Shown here: positions 29,704 to 38,600 of the stretch, one piece after another
Position numbering within the stretch: the first letter of the stretch is position 1
Layout: the number at the start of each line of letters is the position of its first letter
Assembly: GCF_000318095.2 (NCBI RefSeq)
Contig: NZ_KB290710.1
Span: 142,722 to 206,721, forward strand
Reading direction: 5' to 3'
Source: Alloprevotella sp. oral taxon 473 str. F0040
GTDB lineage: Bacteria > Bacteroidota > Bacteroidia > Bacteroidales > Bacteroidaceae
Length of the DNA: 64,000 bases
The notes under the pieces: model-generated
What the model was told of the DNA's origin: nothing
The model's input: the letters and a program-made list of their open reading frames with translations, nothing else
Databases searched by the model: none
Made by a program: the position numbers and the translations under genes

Positions 29704-29813
29704 GACTTTAAATTGTTATGTCGTTATGTATGTGTATGAATTTATCTATGCTTCTACTCTCTCCTGCGAGATGAGTCGTGCGCAACTTAATGAGTGTGTG
29801 CACTTTCGTGTTA

Positions 29814-29821
29814 CAAAGGTA
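29814..29821 (-). promoter_or_regulatory. -7 promoter element for fumarase
   Basis: The minus strand reads TACCTTTG, matching TAnnTTTG, about 110 bases before the start codon. Confidence 0.5.
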
Positions 29822-29917
29822 AGCATTTAAGGAGAAACACGTTGATATTTCTTTTAATTTCTTTCTGTCTGGAGCTAATTTCTAAGGTCTAACGGCCGAG
29901 GTCTAACGGCTTTTTTG

Positions 29918-29925
29918 TATCTTTG
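29918..29925 (+). promoter_or_regulatory. -7 promoter element for the DUF2027 gene
   Basis: TATCTTTG on the plus strand, 25 bases before the ATG at 29950. It argues for that start over an in-frame alternative at 29923, which would overlap the promoter. Confidence 0.55.
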
Positions 29926-29949
29926 CTGCAAACCATTTGGAAAGAGATT

Positions 29950-31140
29950 ATGAATATTGGCGATAAAGTGCGTTTCCTCAACACCACGGGAGGCGGAAGA
30001 ATTGCTGGTTTCCAAGGCAAAGACTTGGTGCTGGTGTGTGATGATGACGGATTTGAAATCCCTACTCTCCGTTCGGAAATCGTGGTGATTGAGACGGATA
30101 ACTATAATTTGGTGCGCAAACCGATGGCTTCCAAGGAGCGTCCATCCACTCATGAAGCTGATGGCATGAGCCACACGAGCATCAAAGCCGCGCTTGCTGC
30201 CCATGCTGTGGCTGCGAGTGCTGCTGATGGGGGGCTTTCTACTGAGGATTCAGTGGAGGACGATTCAGAACCAGCAGATAAAGATATCACTTTCCAACCT
30301 CGTCCTTTGGAGCGTCGTGGTGCCGATCAAGTGAACTTCTACATTGGCTTCCTGCCTGTGGACAGTCGTTCGCTGAGTCAGACCGAATTTGAGGTGTATC
30401 TCATCAACGACTCCAACCTTTATGTGCGTTTCCTCCTGCTCACGCAAGAGGGGGAGCAATATTCGCTCCGTCATGAAGGACTCGTGTTGCCTAATCAGAA
30501 ACTGCAGCTCGACACCATCGGACATAGCGACCTTCCACAATGGGAACGTCTTACGTTCCAACTGCTGGCGTATAAGACGGACAAGCCCTTCGCACTGAAA
30601 TCTCCGATGAATATCACTCTGCGTGTGGATGGCACGAAGTTCTATAAGTTGCACAGTTTCGCTCCCTCCGATTTCTTCACCGACCCTGCCCTCGTTCGTC
30701 CGCTTGTGGCTGACGATCGGCCTGCTCAGTCGGTGAGCATCGCTGCCGAAATGGTGGAAGAAGCGTTGATTACCCCCGAGGTGGTGCGTCAAGCTCCCGA
30801 GCGTCCCAAGCGACAACCTGCCCGCCAAACTGATCGTTCGGCGGTGATGGATAAGAATGCCATTGTGGAAGTGGATCTCCATGCCACGGCTTTGCTCGAT
30901 TCCACCCGTGGGCTGACGAATGTAGACATTCTCACAGTGCAAATCAAGGCTTTCCACGACACCATGCGCCAATATGCCAAAGACAAAGGCCGTCGCATTG
31001 TCTTCATCCACGGCAAGGGCGAAGGTGTGCTCCGCGCTACACTGCTCAAAGAACTCAAACAAAACTATCGCCACTGCACGCACCAAGATGCCTCCTTCCG
31101 CGAATACGGCTTCGGTGCCACCATGGTGACGGTGAGATAA
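29950..31140 (+). CDS. DUF2027 / Smr domain protein
   Basis: A 396-aa cytoplasmic protein from the ATG at 29950 (MNIGDKVRFLNTTGGGRIAG). The first 60 residues resemble an SH3-like beta domain. The DUF2027 region follows (about residues 120-250), with VNFYIGFLPVD and the segment around PQWERLTFQLL. The C-terminal Smr domain (about 305-396) has EVDLHATAL and the IVFIHGKGEGVLR signature. Smr domains can act as DNA or RNA nicking endonucleases, in some MutS2-like and ribosome-rescue proteins; a specific role for this Bacteroidota-restricted fusion is not known. The ATPase gene begins 8 bases later, so it may share this promoter. Confidence 0.88.
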   Translation: MNIGDKVRFLNTTGGGRIAGFQGKDLVLVCDDDGFEIPTLRSEIVVIETDNYNLVRKPMASKERPSTHEADGMSHTSIKAALAAHAVAASAADGGLSTEDSVEDDSEPADKDITFQPRPLERRGADQVNFYIGFLPVDSRSLSQTEFEVYLINDSNLYVRFLLLTQEGEQYSLRHEGLVLPNQKLQLDTIGHSDLPQWERLTFQLLAYKTDKPFALKSPMNITLRVDGTKFYKLHSFAPSDFFTDPALVRPLVADDRPAQSVSIAAEMVEEALITPEVVRQAPERPKRQPARQTDRSAVMDKNAIVEVDLHATALLDSTRGLTNVDILTVQIKAFHDTMRQYAKDKGRRIVFIHGKGEGVLRATLLKELKQNYRHCTHQDASFREYGFGATMVTVR

Positions 31141-31147
31141 CAATAAA

Positions 31148-32260
31148 ATGGAAAAAGTAAAACTCTCTCAAATCACCATCAGAGGCTATAAATCTATAGC
31201 CTCTGAGCATCCTGTGACGCTGAATTTGCAGGATGTGACTTTGTTGATTGGGGCTAATGGTGCAGGAAAAAGCAACATTTTGAGTTTTTTCAAGTTGCTA
31301 GGCTTCATGATGAATGGAGCTCTGCAACGCTATGTAGAACAGGAGGGTACGAGCAATGCGCTGCTACACTATGGAGTCAAAGAAACTCCACAACTTTCTT
31401 GTGAATTAGTCTACCGCTATGCCCAAGGAAAAGACACTTATCGCTTCACTTTGGCTCATGCTACAGAGGGGCGTCTTCTGATTGATGACGAAAAGGTGCT
31501 TAGCAATTGTGGTCATACTAGTGATGATGTCCAAGGAATATCTCCTGATTATAACTATAGGGAGAGTGGTCTTTTAAAGAGTACAGCCGAAAAAAACATT
31601 AGGATAAGAGAGATTTTGTTGCAAACAAAATTTTATCAGTTTCATGATTCCTCTTCCAATGGACCACTGCGACAAGCCTCACAAGTAGACACTGCCAACT
31701 ATTTGCAAACACAGGCCACAAATCTTGCAGCCTTTTTGTTGTTTCTCAAAGAGAATTATCCTGTAGAGTTTCGCAAAATAGAGGAGCATGTGCGCTTTGT
31801 TGTCCCCAACTTCCGAGAGTTCTATCTTGTACCTAATAAGGGTTATGTCTCGCTAAAGTGGTATGACACTTCAGGCAATGACTATGTGCTAACTGCCGAC
31901 CAGCTCTCCGATGGTTCTATACGCTTTATCGCGTTAGCTACTCTGCTTTTGCAACCTCAAGAGACGATAGCTCGTGTGATCATTTTGGATGAACCTGAAC
32001 TAGGATTGCACCCCATGGCCATTGATGCTCTGGCGCATCTTATAGAAGATGCCTCGCTGAAGTCACAAATTCTTGTGTCCACGCAGTCCAAAGAATTGAT
32101 TGATTATTTCGAACCTCAAAATATAGCCGTTGTGGAGATGGCAGAAGACTCTCATACAACGACAGTTCAGCAATTGGATAACGAAGCCTTATCCTCGTGG
32201 CTGGAAAATTATACTTTGAGTGAACTTTGGGATAAGAATGTTCTGGGAGGAAGGCCATGA
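31148..32260 (+). CDS. ABC-type (AAA_21/AAA_15) ATPase of a putative two-gene defence module
   Basis: A 370-aa stand-alone ATPase of the RecF/SMC-like group. Walker A GANGAGKS is at residues 35-42, the ABC signature LSDGS at 253-257, and Walker B with catalytic Glu (IILDEPELGLHP) at D281-E282, followed by a Q-S-T-Q-S switch segment. Residues 60-240, between the two halves of the ATPase, form the variable region that in related proteins contacts the partner. Its last codons overlap the DUF4276 gene by 4 bases (ATGA), so translation is probably coupled. Such ATPases paired with Toprim-like proteins occur in phage defence (OLD, PARIS and similar). DNA here is visibly more AT-rich than in the flanking genes, which fits acquisition. 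Confidence 0.85.
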   Translation: MEKVKLSQITIRGYKSIASEHPVTLNLQDVTLLIGANGAGKSNILSFFKLLGFMMNGALQRYVEQEGTSNALLHYGVKETPQLSCELVYRYAQGKDTYRFTLAHATEGRLLIDDEKVLSNCGHTSDDVQGISPDYNYRESGLLKSTAEKNIRIREILLQTKFYQFHDSSSNGPLRQASQVDTANYLQTQATNLAAFLLFLKENYPVEFRKIEEHVRFVVPNFREFYLVPNKGYVSLKWYDTSGNDYVLTADQLSDGSIRFIALATLLLQPQETIARVIILDEPELGLHPMAIDALAHLIEDASLKSQILVSTQSKELIDYFEPQNIAVVEMAEDSHTTTVQQLDNEALSSWLENYTLSELWDKNVLGGRP

Positions 32261-32964
32261 AGCAAATCATCCTACATATCGTTTGTGAGGGACAGACTGA
32301 AGAAAGTTTTGTAAAGAAAGTACTGCAACCTTATCTGAGAAATTACGGAATTGTGGCAAAGCCCATTCTTGTTACTACGAGCAGAAGTAAGCGTGTACAA
32401 GGTGGGATTGTGAATTTCTCCCATATAGAAAGGGATATCCAAGACTCTTTGAAGCAGTGGAGTAGCAACAACTATGAATATCATGTGGTGACTACCTTCA
32501 TTGATTATTATGCTCTCCCCAATGATTTCCCAGGATTTAAGGAAGCTCAGCAGCATCTTGATCCCTACCAGCGCGTGGAATGCTTAGAAAAAGCTTTAGG
32601 TGAGCACATACATTCATCGCGTTTTCTCCCTTATATCCAACTGCATGAGTTTGAAACCTTAGTGCTGTGTGGCTATCAATATCTTGCTGCATATTATCCT
32701 GATTGTAAAGGACTGGAGGAAAAACTGATGAATGAGTTTACCAGTCATGACAATCCCGAATATATCGATGGGGGAGCAATTACAGCTCCCAGCAAACGCA
32801 TCTTAAAGCTCTTAGAAAGTATCTATAAAAAGAAGTACAATAAACCCTTTATGGGGACTCATGTTACAGCACAAGTAGGTATTGAACGCTTACGGGAGCT
32901 TTGTTTTCATTTCAATCAATGGGTGGCGCAGATTATTGCCTTGGCAGATACCGCAAAAGGGTAG
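32257..32964 (+). CDS. DUF4276 protein, probable effector of the ATPase module
   Basis: A 235-aa protein with the DUF4276 pattern. It opens VCEGQTEESFVKKVLQPYL (Glu11 to Glu15), followed by TTFIDYYALP (Asp83), LPYIQLHEFETLVL (130-137) and APSKRILKL. The early Glu and the Asp on a following strand are placed as in Toprim-type metal-binding nucleases, and this is the basis for suggesting DNA or RNA cleavage; catalysis is not demonstrated here. It overlaps the ATPase gene by 4 bases and is followed 51 bases later by an unrelated peptidase gene. Together they resemble ATPase-plus-Toprim defence pairs such as PARIS, but DUF4276 is a different family from AriB. Confidence 0.82.
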   Translation: MKQIILHIVCEGQTEESFVKKVLQPYLRNYGIVAKPILVTTSRSKRVQGGIVNFSHIERDIQDSLKQWSSNNYEYHVVTTFIDYYALPNDFPGFKEAQQHLDPYQRVECLEKALGEHIHSSRFLPYIQLHEFETLVLCGYQYLAAYYPDCKGLEEKLMNEFTSHDNPEYIDGGAITAPSKRILKLLESIYKKKYNKPFMGTHVTAQVGIERLRELCFHFNQWVAQIIALADTAKG

Positions 32965-33015
32965 AGTATAAGGGCAATATATTCCACCAAACAACATATA
33001 ACATCATATTTCCAC

Positions 33016-35046
33016 ATGAAGAAATTACTACTCTCTCTACTTGCTCTTCTCTCTTTCTCAGCGGCGTATGCCGACGAGGGGATGTGGCTCCTCAAACTCA
33101 TGAAGGAGCAGCACCTAGAAGACTCCCTCAAAAAGGCTGGGTTGCAAATCAGTCCTAGCGAACTCTACAACGAAACACAACCTTCCTTGCGCGATGTCAT
33201 CGGACGTTTCGGAGGAGGTTGCACAGGTGAGGTGGTGTCCTCCAAAGGACTCGTGTTCACTAACAATCACTGCGGATTCTCCTACGTGCATGCCATGTCT
33301 ACCATGCAGCACAACTATCTGCAAGATGGGTTCTTTGCTAAGAGTCTCTCCGAAGAACTCCCCGTGCCCGACCTCACTTTCACCTTTGTCGTGAGCATCG
33401 TAGATGTGACGGATCAGGTGGAAGCTGCAGCGAATAAGGCGAAAGTCGATGAGTATTACCGTCAGAGCAATCTCTTCCTTCGTCCACTTGCCGAGAAGAT
33501 GCTCAAAAAGAATAAAACCTTTGCCAAAAAGCGCGGTGTTACCCTCCGCATTGTGCCTTATTTCGGAGGCAATCGTTACTATGCCTTTTACGAACAACGC
33601 TATGACGATGTGCGCCTTGTGGTGAATCCTCCACAACAGATCGGACAATTTGGCTTTAACCAAGACAACTGGATTTGGCCACGCCACAATGCTGACTTTG
33701 CAGTGTTCCGTATCTATGCAGATGCTAAGGGACAACCTGCGACATACTCTAAAAACAATCAACCTCTCGAGTGCAAAAAATGGTTGCCCGTGAGCTTGAA
33801 AGGCATCGACGAGAACGACTATACGATGATCATGGGATTCCCTGGCAGAACGAGTCGCTATCTCACGGCATCGCAAGTGCGCCTTCGCACTGAAAGCATC
33901 AACGAGCCCATCAATCTCGCTGGAGATGCCGAACTTCGCTTCATGAAAGCGTTGATGGATAGCGACAAAGATATGTCGCTCAAGTATGCCAACGACTATA
34001 TGCGTTTGGGCAACATGGTGAAAAACTTCGGTGGCATGAATGCTAGCGTGCGTTCCACTGGACTGCTCGGCATTAAGGCCGAAGAAGAAAAGCGTTTCCG
34101 TGCCTTTGCAGTGAAGAGCGGTAAGCAAGAGTACATGACTATCATCGACCGTATGGACTCCCTCGTGGCAGCGGTGAAAGACACCCTCCACGACTACAAC
34201 TTGCTTCGCTTCACTTTTGGTGCGCAAGATTTCAAGAATGACCGCAGCACCGTGGCTACAGTGGACAAAGCCTACGACTTAGGCAAAATGAAATTGCTGT
34301 CGGGCTATTGGACGAAGTATCATAAGCTCAATTTACAACCTGAGTTTGTGAGCAACGATATGGGAGCTTATTTTGATGCACTCTATCAAAATTCCCTCTT
34401 TGCCGATAGTGCAAAACTGAAAATTGCCACTGCAGAAGCCTTGGGCAACGATGTTCTCGCCACCCACTGGGCTGCCTACCGCAAAGCTCTCTCTGCATAT
34501 CAACCCGCAGTGGAGCGTTATGAAAAGAAAGTGGCAGAGCTTAATCGCATTTATGTGCGTGGTCTTTGCGAAATGTACGACTGGGCGAAGAGTCCCGATG
34601 CCAATTCCACGCTCCGCATGACCTATGGTCACGTCAAGGGATACGCTCCCCGCGATGCCGTTCGCTACGATTGGAAGACGACTCTCCGAGGCATGTTTGA
34701 GAAAGAGAATCCTGCTGATCCCGACTATGTGATTGATGAGAAACTTCGTCAGCACTATCTCACCAAAAACTACGGCCCCTATGCCAATGCCGAGGGAGAA
34801 TTGCCCACATGCTTCCTCAGTAACAACGACATCACAGGAGGTAATTCGGGTAGTGCCGTACTCAATGCGCGCGGAGAACTCATTGGTCTAGCCTTCGACG
34901 GCAATATCGAGAGCCTTTCGTCCGACCTCCGCTTCAATCCAGCCTTGCAACGCTGCATCAATGCCGACATTCGCTACATCCTCTTCGTCATTGACACTTA
35001 TGGAGGTTCGAAATATCTCATTGATGAAATGGAGATAAGAAAATGA
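33016..35046 (+). CDS. S46 family dipeptidyl-peptidase (DPP7/DPP11 type)
   Basis: Exported serine peptidase releasing dipeptides from peptide N-termini, part of the amino-acid-based nutrition of many Bacteroidales. The 676-aa protein has a signal peptide ending near AYA. The triad is readable: His85 (TNNHCGF), Asp227 (HNADFAVF), and Ser611 (GGNSGSA). The residue 18 positions after the serine, which sets specificity in this family (Arg in DPP11, Gly in DPP7), is Gly629, pointing to DPP7-like preference for hydrophobic residues. It is somewhat shorter than the characterised enzymes (about 710-720 aa). Its last codons overlap the methyltransferase gene by 4 bases. Confidence 0.93.
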   Translation: MKKLLLSLLALLSFSAAYADEGMWLLKLMKEQHLEDSLKKAGLQISPSELYNETQPSLRDVIGRFGGGCTGEVVSSKGLVFTNNHCGFSYVHAMSTMQHNYLQDGFFAKSLSEELPVPDLTFTFVVSIVDVTDQVEAAANKAKVDEYYRQSNLFLRPLAEKMLKKNKTFAKKRGVTLRIVPYFGGNRYYAFYEQRYDDVRLVVNPPQQIGQFGFNQDNWIWPRHNADFAVFRIYADAKGQPATYSKNNQPLECKKWLPVSLKGIDENDYTMIMGFPGRTSRYLTASQVRLRTESINEPINLAGDAELRFMKALMDSDKDMSLKYANDYMRLGNMVKNFGGMNASVRSTGLLGIKAEEEKRFRAFAVKSGKQEYMTIIDRMDSLVAAVKDTLHDYNLLRFTFGAQDFKNDRSTVATVDKAYDLGKMKLLSGYWTKYHKLNLQPEFVSNDMGAYFDALYQNSLFADSAKLKIATAEALGNDVLATHWAAYRKALSAYQPAVERYEKKVAELNRIYVRGLCEMYDWAKSPDANSTLRMTYGHVKGYAPRDAVRYDWKTTLRGMFEKENPADPDYVIDEKLRQHYLTKNYGPYANAEGELPTCFLSNNDITGGNSGSAVLNARGELIGLAFDGNIESLSSDLRFNPALQRCINADIRYILFVIDTYGGSKYLIDEMEIRK

Positions 35047-36647
35047 TCCCACAAGCCTTTCAACAACAGATGTGCGCCCTTCTCGGAGATGCCGAGGCGG
35101 GCGCGCTCTGCACTGCATTATCTAGCGGAAACACTCCGACCAGCCTCCGCACCAATCCCTTCAAACCTCTCAAAGATGGGGGATGTCTGTTTGCACCAGT
35201 GGACAATGGTGAGTCGCCCTCCGACATTGCTGCTCCTCTCACCTTGCGCCCTGTGTCTTGGTGTGAATCAGGACTCTATTTGTCGGAGCGTCCCACTTTT
35301 GCGCACGACCCTTTGTGGCATGCAGGTGCCTACTATGTGCAAGAAGCAGCTTCGATGTTCATTGCACAAGCCTATAAAGTCATCGAAAGCACCTATGCTG
35401 ATGAGGCTACAAAGGGAAATCCCCTAAAGATGCTCGACCTCTGTGCTGCCCCTGGTGGGAAGAGCACGCTCTGGCGCAGTTTACTTCCCGACGATGCCTT
35501 GTTGGTGGCTAACGAACCGATGCGACAGCGTGCGCAGATCTTGGCAGAAAACCTCACAAAATGGGGACATCCTCACACCTTCGTCACGCAAGCCTTCCCT
35601 GATGCTTTCACAAGTTTAGAGGAAACGTTCGATATCGTGGCTACCGATGTCCCTTGTTCGGGTGAGGGAATGTTTCGTAAAGACGAACAAGCCCGTGAAG
35701 AGTGGTCGCCTGCTGCCGTCATCTCCTGTGCAGACCGCCAGCGCGACATTCTCACAGCCGTGTGGCCAGCCTTGAAAGAGGGAGGATTCTGTGTGTATTC
35801 CACCTGCACGTTCAACCGTGAAGAGAACGAAGACCTCGTGACTTGGACTTGCACCACACTTGGCGCGGAGTTGGTGGAAATCCCCACCGATGCCGCTTGG
35901 CATATCTCGGGTGACACCACTGGGCGCAACCTCCCTGTTTATCATTTCTTCCCTCATCGCACCGAGGGAGAAGGACTCTTTCTCGCATTGCTTCGCAAAA
36001 AAACGGAGACCAATTCGACAGATGGCAGAGTGAAGGCCAAGATTGCAGCAAAACTCTCCGAGAGTTCTCAGCAAAACTCGGAGATATTTCAGAAAAAGTC
36101 CGAGAGTTTTGCGAAAAAGTCCGACTTTTTTTTAGAAAACTCAGAGTATTCCTCGAAGAAGTCAGAAAAGTCGAAAGGTAATCGACCAGCAAAGGGGAAG
36201 CACCGCGGAGGACAGCCCACGGCAAAGCCCGATGCAGTCCTGCTTTCTTGGTTAGCCGAAGCCCATCTTTCTAGTTTTGTGCGTTCTGAAGCTGGAGTGT
36301 GGACAGCTGTTCCCACAGCCTTTGTAGGCATTCGAGAGAGGTTGGCACAAGTGGCACCTTTACTCATCGGAGGCATCGAAATAGCTGAAGAAAAAGGCAA
36401 GAAACTCGTGCCGCAACATGCACTCGCCATGTCTATTTCAGCCTCAGATTCCGCCTTTCCACGTGTGGAGATTTCGCGTGAGTTAGCATTATCCTATCTC
36501 CACCGCGAAGCCATCACCCTCCCAGCCGAAGCACCGCGCGGTTATATACTCCTCACCTATCGCGGACTCCCCTTGGGGTTTGCCAACAATCTCGGCAATC
36601 GTGCCAATAATCTCTATCCTAATGAGTGGAGATTGAGAAATCTCTGA
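35043..36647 (+). CDS. RsmF/NOL1-type rRNA cytosine-C5 methyltransferase with a heptad-repeat insertion
   Basis: SAM-dependent m5C methyltransferase acting on rRNA. The SAM motif LDLCAAPGGKSTLW, the catalytic TDVPCSGEGMFRKDE and the second-cysteine segment VYSTCTFNREENE are all present in residues 130-270. The C-terminal RsmF-type domain follows, ending PLGFANNLGNRANNLYPNEWRL. Between the two lies an unusual stretch (residues 339-380) made of six seven-residue units starting S-E/D, rich in S, K, F and N. It is encoded by a 21-bp repeat array related to intergenic arrays elsewhere in the window. The protein is about 50 residues longer than relatives. It starts inside the peptidase gene end (ATGA overlap). 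Confidence 0.9.
   Translation: MIPQAFQQQMCALLGDAEAGALCTALSSGNTPTSLRTNPFKPLKDGGCLFAPVDNGESPSDIAAPLTLRPVSWCESGLYLSERPTFAHDPLWHAGAYYVQEAASMFIAQAYKVIESTYADEATKGNPLKMLDLCAAPGGKSTLWRSLLPDDALLVANEPMRQRAQILAENLTKWGHPHTFVTQAFPDAFTSLEETFDIVATDVPCSGEGMFRKDEQAREEWSPAAVISCADRQRDILTAVWPALKEGGFCVYSTCTFNREENEDLVTWTCTTLGAELVEIPTDAAWHISGDTTGRNLPVYHFFPHRTEGEGLFLALLRKKTETNSTDGRVKAKIAAKLSESSQQNSEIFQKKSESFAKKSDFFLENSEYSSKKSEKSKGNRPAKGKHRGGQPTAKPDAVLLSWLAEAHLSSFVRSEAGVWTAVPTAFVGIRERLAQVAPLLIGGIEIAEEKGKKLVPQHALAMSISASDSAFPRVEISRELALSYLHREAITLPAEAPRGYILLTYRGLPLGFANNLGNRANNLYPNEWRLRNL
36052..36182. repeat. 21-bp-period CGGAG repeat array, locus 3 (inside the rRNA methyltransferase gene)
   Basis: Six units of exactly 21 bases, with cores such as CTCCGAGAG, CTCGGAGAT, GTCCGAGAG and GTCCGAC, separated by TTTxxxAAAA stretches. 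The period keeps the reading frame, giving heptads like SEIFQKK and SESFAKK. DNA cores and spacers match intergenic loci 1 and 4. Confidence 0.85.
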
Positions 36648-36817
36648 GGACTCTTCAGAGCATTGCCTTTTTTGCTCTGCAATCTGATAAGAAACATCCT
36701 AATGAGGTGCAGCAATCTAACAGTGTTTCACCTTAACGTCTCCGTCAATCGACCCATGATAACTCGTTGATGACGTAGACTAGCACAAAGGGTCTGCGAC
36801 CCTCCCACATCTACAAT

Positions 36818-37753
36818 ATGCACTATCTCGAATTTATATTTACCCTCTCCCCTAGTTCTGAAGCCGCTTACGATGTTTTGAGCGCAGTATTGGCCGAAAT
36901 CGGATTTGAAAGTTTCGTTCACACTGACGAATTGGACTTACCCCGTGTGGCTATCAACAACAATTTTCCCGAATCTGCGGTGTTTGCTGATAAAGCAGCC
37001 GAAGATACTTTCAAAGCCTACATACAGACGGAGTTCTTCGATGCCGATGCACTCGCAGCGGTCTTGGCAGATTTCCCCATTCCAGACGTGAAGATCACCT
37101 ACCAACAGGCGGAAGCGGAACACAAGAATTGGAACGAGGAGTGGGAGAAAAACTATTTTCAACCGCTCATCATTGGTGAAGATGCCGAGCATCCTCGCTG
37201 TGTCATTGCCGCCACCTTCCACAAAGATGTACCACAAGGGGAGTATAACATTCGCATCAATCCACAAATGTCATTTGGCACAGGGCATCACCAAACCACA
37301 GCTCAGATGATAGACCGCATCCTTACGGACGATTTCAACGGAAAGTTTGTCCTCGACATGGGATGTGGCACGGGTATCTTGGCTATCTTGGCGAAGATGC
37401 GCGGTGCCTCACAGTGTGTGGCGGTGGACTACGATGAATGGTGCGTGAACAACACACGCGACAACATTGCCCTCAATGAGATTTCTGACATCATGGTGGT
37501 GCATGGGGATGCCTCTGCCTTGAAACCGCTAGAAAACACCTTTGATGTCATCATAGCCAACATCAATCGCAACATTCTGCTCCAAGACCTCGACAAGTAT
37601 GTGGCATCACTCCGCGTGGGAGGTACGATTTATATGAGTGGTTTTTACACGGAAGATGTGTTGAGTCTCGTGGAGAAAGGCACAATGCTTGGGCTGTCGC
37701 TGGTGGATGTGAAACAACGTGACAACTGGGCTTGCTTGAAAATGAGTCGCTAA
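36818..37753 (+). CDS. prmA: Ribosomal protein L11 methyltransferase
   Basis: Trimethylates ribosomal protein L11 using SAM. At 311 aa it is close to the usual 280-300. The N-terminal L11-recognition domain precedes the linker WEKNYFQPLIIGE. NPQMSFGTGHHQTT is the strongly conserved PrmA segment, followed by the SAM motif VLDMGCGTGILAILA and the post-motif IIANINRN. It lies 170 bases after the rRNA methyltransferase, with no clear terminator between, and is followed after 31 bases by a secreted protein gene. Confidence 0.94.
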   Translation: MHYLEFIFTLSPSSEAAYDVLSAVLAEIGFESFVHTDELDLPRVAINNNFPESAVFADKAAEDTFKAYIQTEFFDADALAAVLADFPIPDVKITYQQAEAEHKNWNEEWEKNYFQPLIIGEDAEHPRCVIAATFHKDVPQGEYNIRINPQMSFGTGHHQTTAQMIDRILTDDFNGKFVLDMGCGTGILAILAKMRGASQCVAVDYDEWCVNNTRDNIALNEISDIMVVHGDASALKPLENTFDVIIANINRNILLQDLDKYVASLRVGGTIYMSGFYTEDVLSLVEKGTMLGLSLVDVKQRDNWACLKMSR

Positions 37754-37784
37754 CCGATAGTCTGCCTCTAACTTTTGTTTTAAG

Positions 37785-38525
37785 ATGATAGCTCGCCTTT
37801 TTCTCATTCTTCTCCTCGGACTCACGCTCGGAAGCTTTGCACAGAAACCGCTGAAACAGCCGCTCTCTTTCGTGTCGGCTCAAAGCATTTTGGTGATAGA
37901 TCCCACAGAAGACAATGTTGTGCAGAGAGCGATGCGAGTTTCTCCCTATCTCACCCCTCAAACACCCGAGTTGGTGACAGATTCGGTGAAGCACTATCGC
38001 AAACTCTTGCGCCAGTCTCCAGCTGTGTCAGCCTGCGATGTGCACACGCTCGAACAGCTCTTCTTGCTCTCTGGCGATGCTCGCTTCATTCATGCCCTGG
38101 ATAGTTTGCGCGCATCATATAGTGCACAACAAAAAGCAGACAGTACGAGCCGAATGGCTGCGCAGCGTCTGCTCAACACTTTGGGATGGGTGGCTGCCAC
38201 TGAAGGACAGAAGCTCTATATTAACCTCAGAGAGAGTTGTCTGATTCCCATCAACACTCCTCAACTGAAGGTGACGATAGACCAAATCGTTCAAGAGGGG
38301 CGCATGAAATTTCGCATCTCTGGATTGCCTACTCCTCAAACCGGAGGAAGCCGCACGCGATTTTCTCTCTATCTTTGTTTGCCAGGAGGGGTGAATCCTC
38401 AACGTATATTTCTCAATGGTCACCGACTCCTCTCTCCCAAATGGGAACGCGGGTTTTTGGTGCTTGACCGTGATTGGCGCAACATGGAAGAGGTGTATTA
38501 TGAACTTCCTATGAGTGGAAACTGA
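37785..38525 (+). CDS. Secreted protein of unknown function
   Basis: I do not recognise this 246-aa protein. It has a signal peptide (cleavage near GSFAQ, residue 20) and no membrane segment afterwards. Residues 30-130 look helical. The last 90 residues (from about LKVTIDQIV) look beta-rich, with a proline/glycine turn segment PTPQTGGSRTRFSLYLCLPGG. It has no cysteine pairs or catalytic signature. The 31-base gap after prmA and the shared strong terminator at 38560 suggest co-transcription with prmA, though a functional link is not implied. Confidence 0.6.
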   Translation: MIARLFLILLLGLTLGSFAQKPLKQPLSFVSAQSILVIDPTEDNVVQRAMRVSPYLTPQTPELVTDSVKHYRKLLRQSPAVSACDVHTLEQLFLLSGDARFIHALDSLRASYSAQQKADSTSRMAAQRLLNTLGWVAATEGQKLYINLRESCLIPINTPQLKVTIDQIVQEGRMKFRISGLPTPQTGGSRTRFSLYLCLPGGVNPQRIFLNGHRLLSPKWERGFLVLDRDWRNMEEVYYELPMSGN

Positions 38526-38559
38526 TGACGTAAGTAGAGAACACCGAATAAAGGAAAAG

Positions 38560-38592
38560 CGGAGGACAGCTGCATGAAGTAGCTGTCCTCCG
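38560..38592. terminator. Bidirectional terminator between convergent genes
   Basis: A 12-bp perfect stem (CGGAGGACAGCT with its complement) has a 9-base loop. The plus strand continues TCGTTTTG, the minus strand CTTTTCC. It serves the gene ending at 38525 and the one ending at 38601. Confidence 0.8.
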
Positions 38593-38600
38593 TCGTTTTG

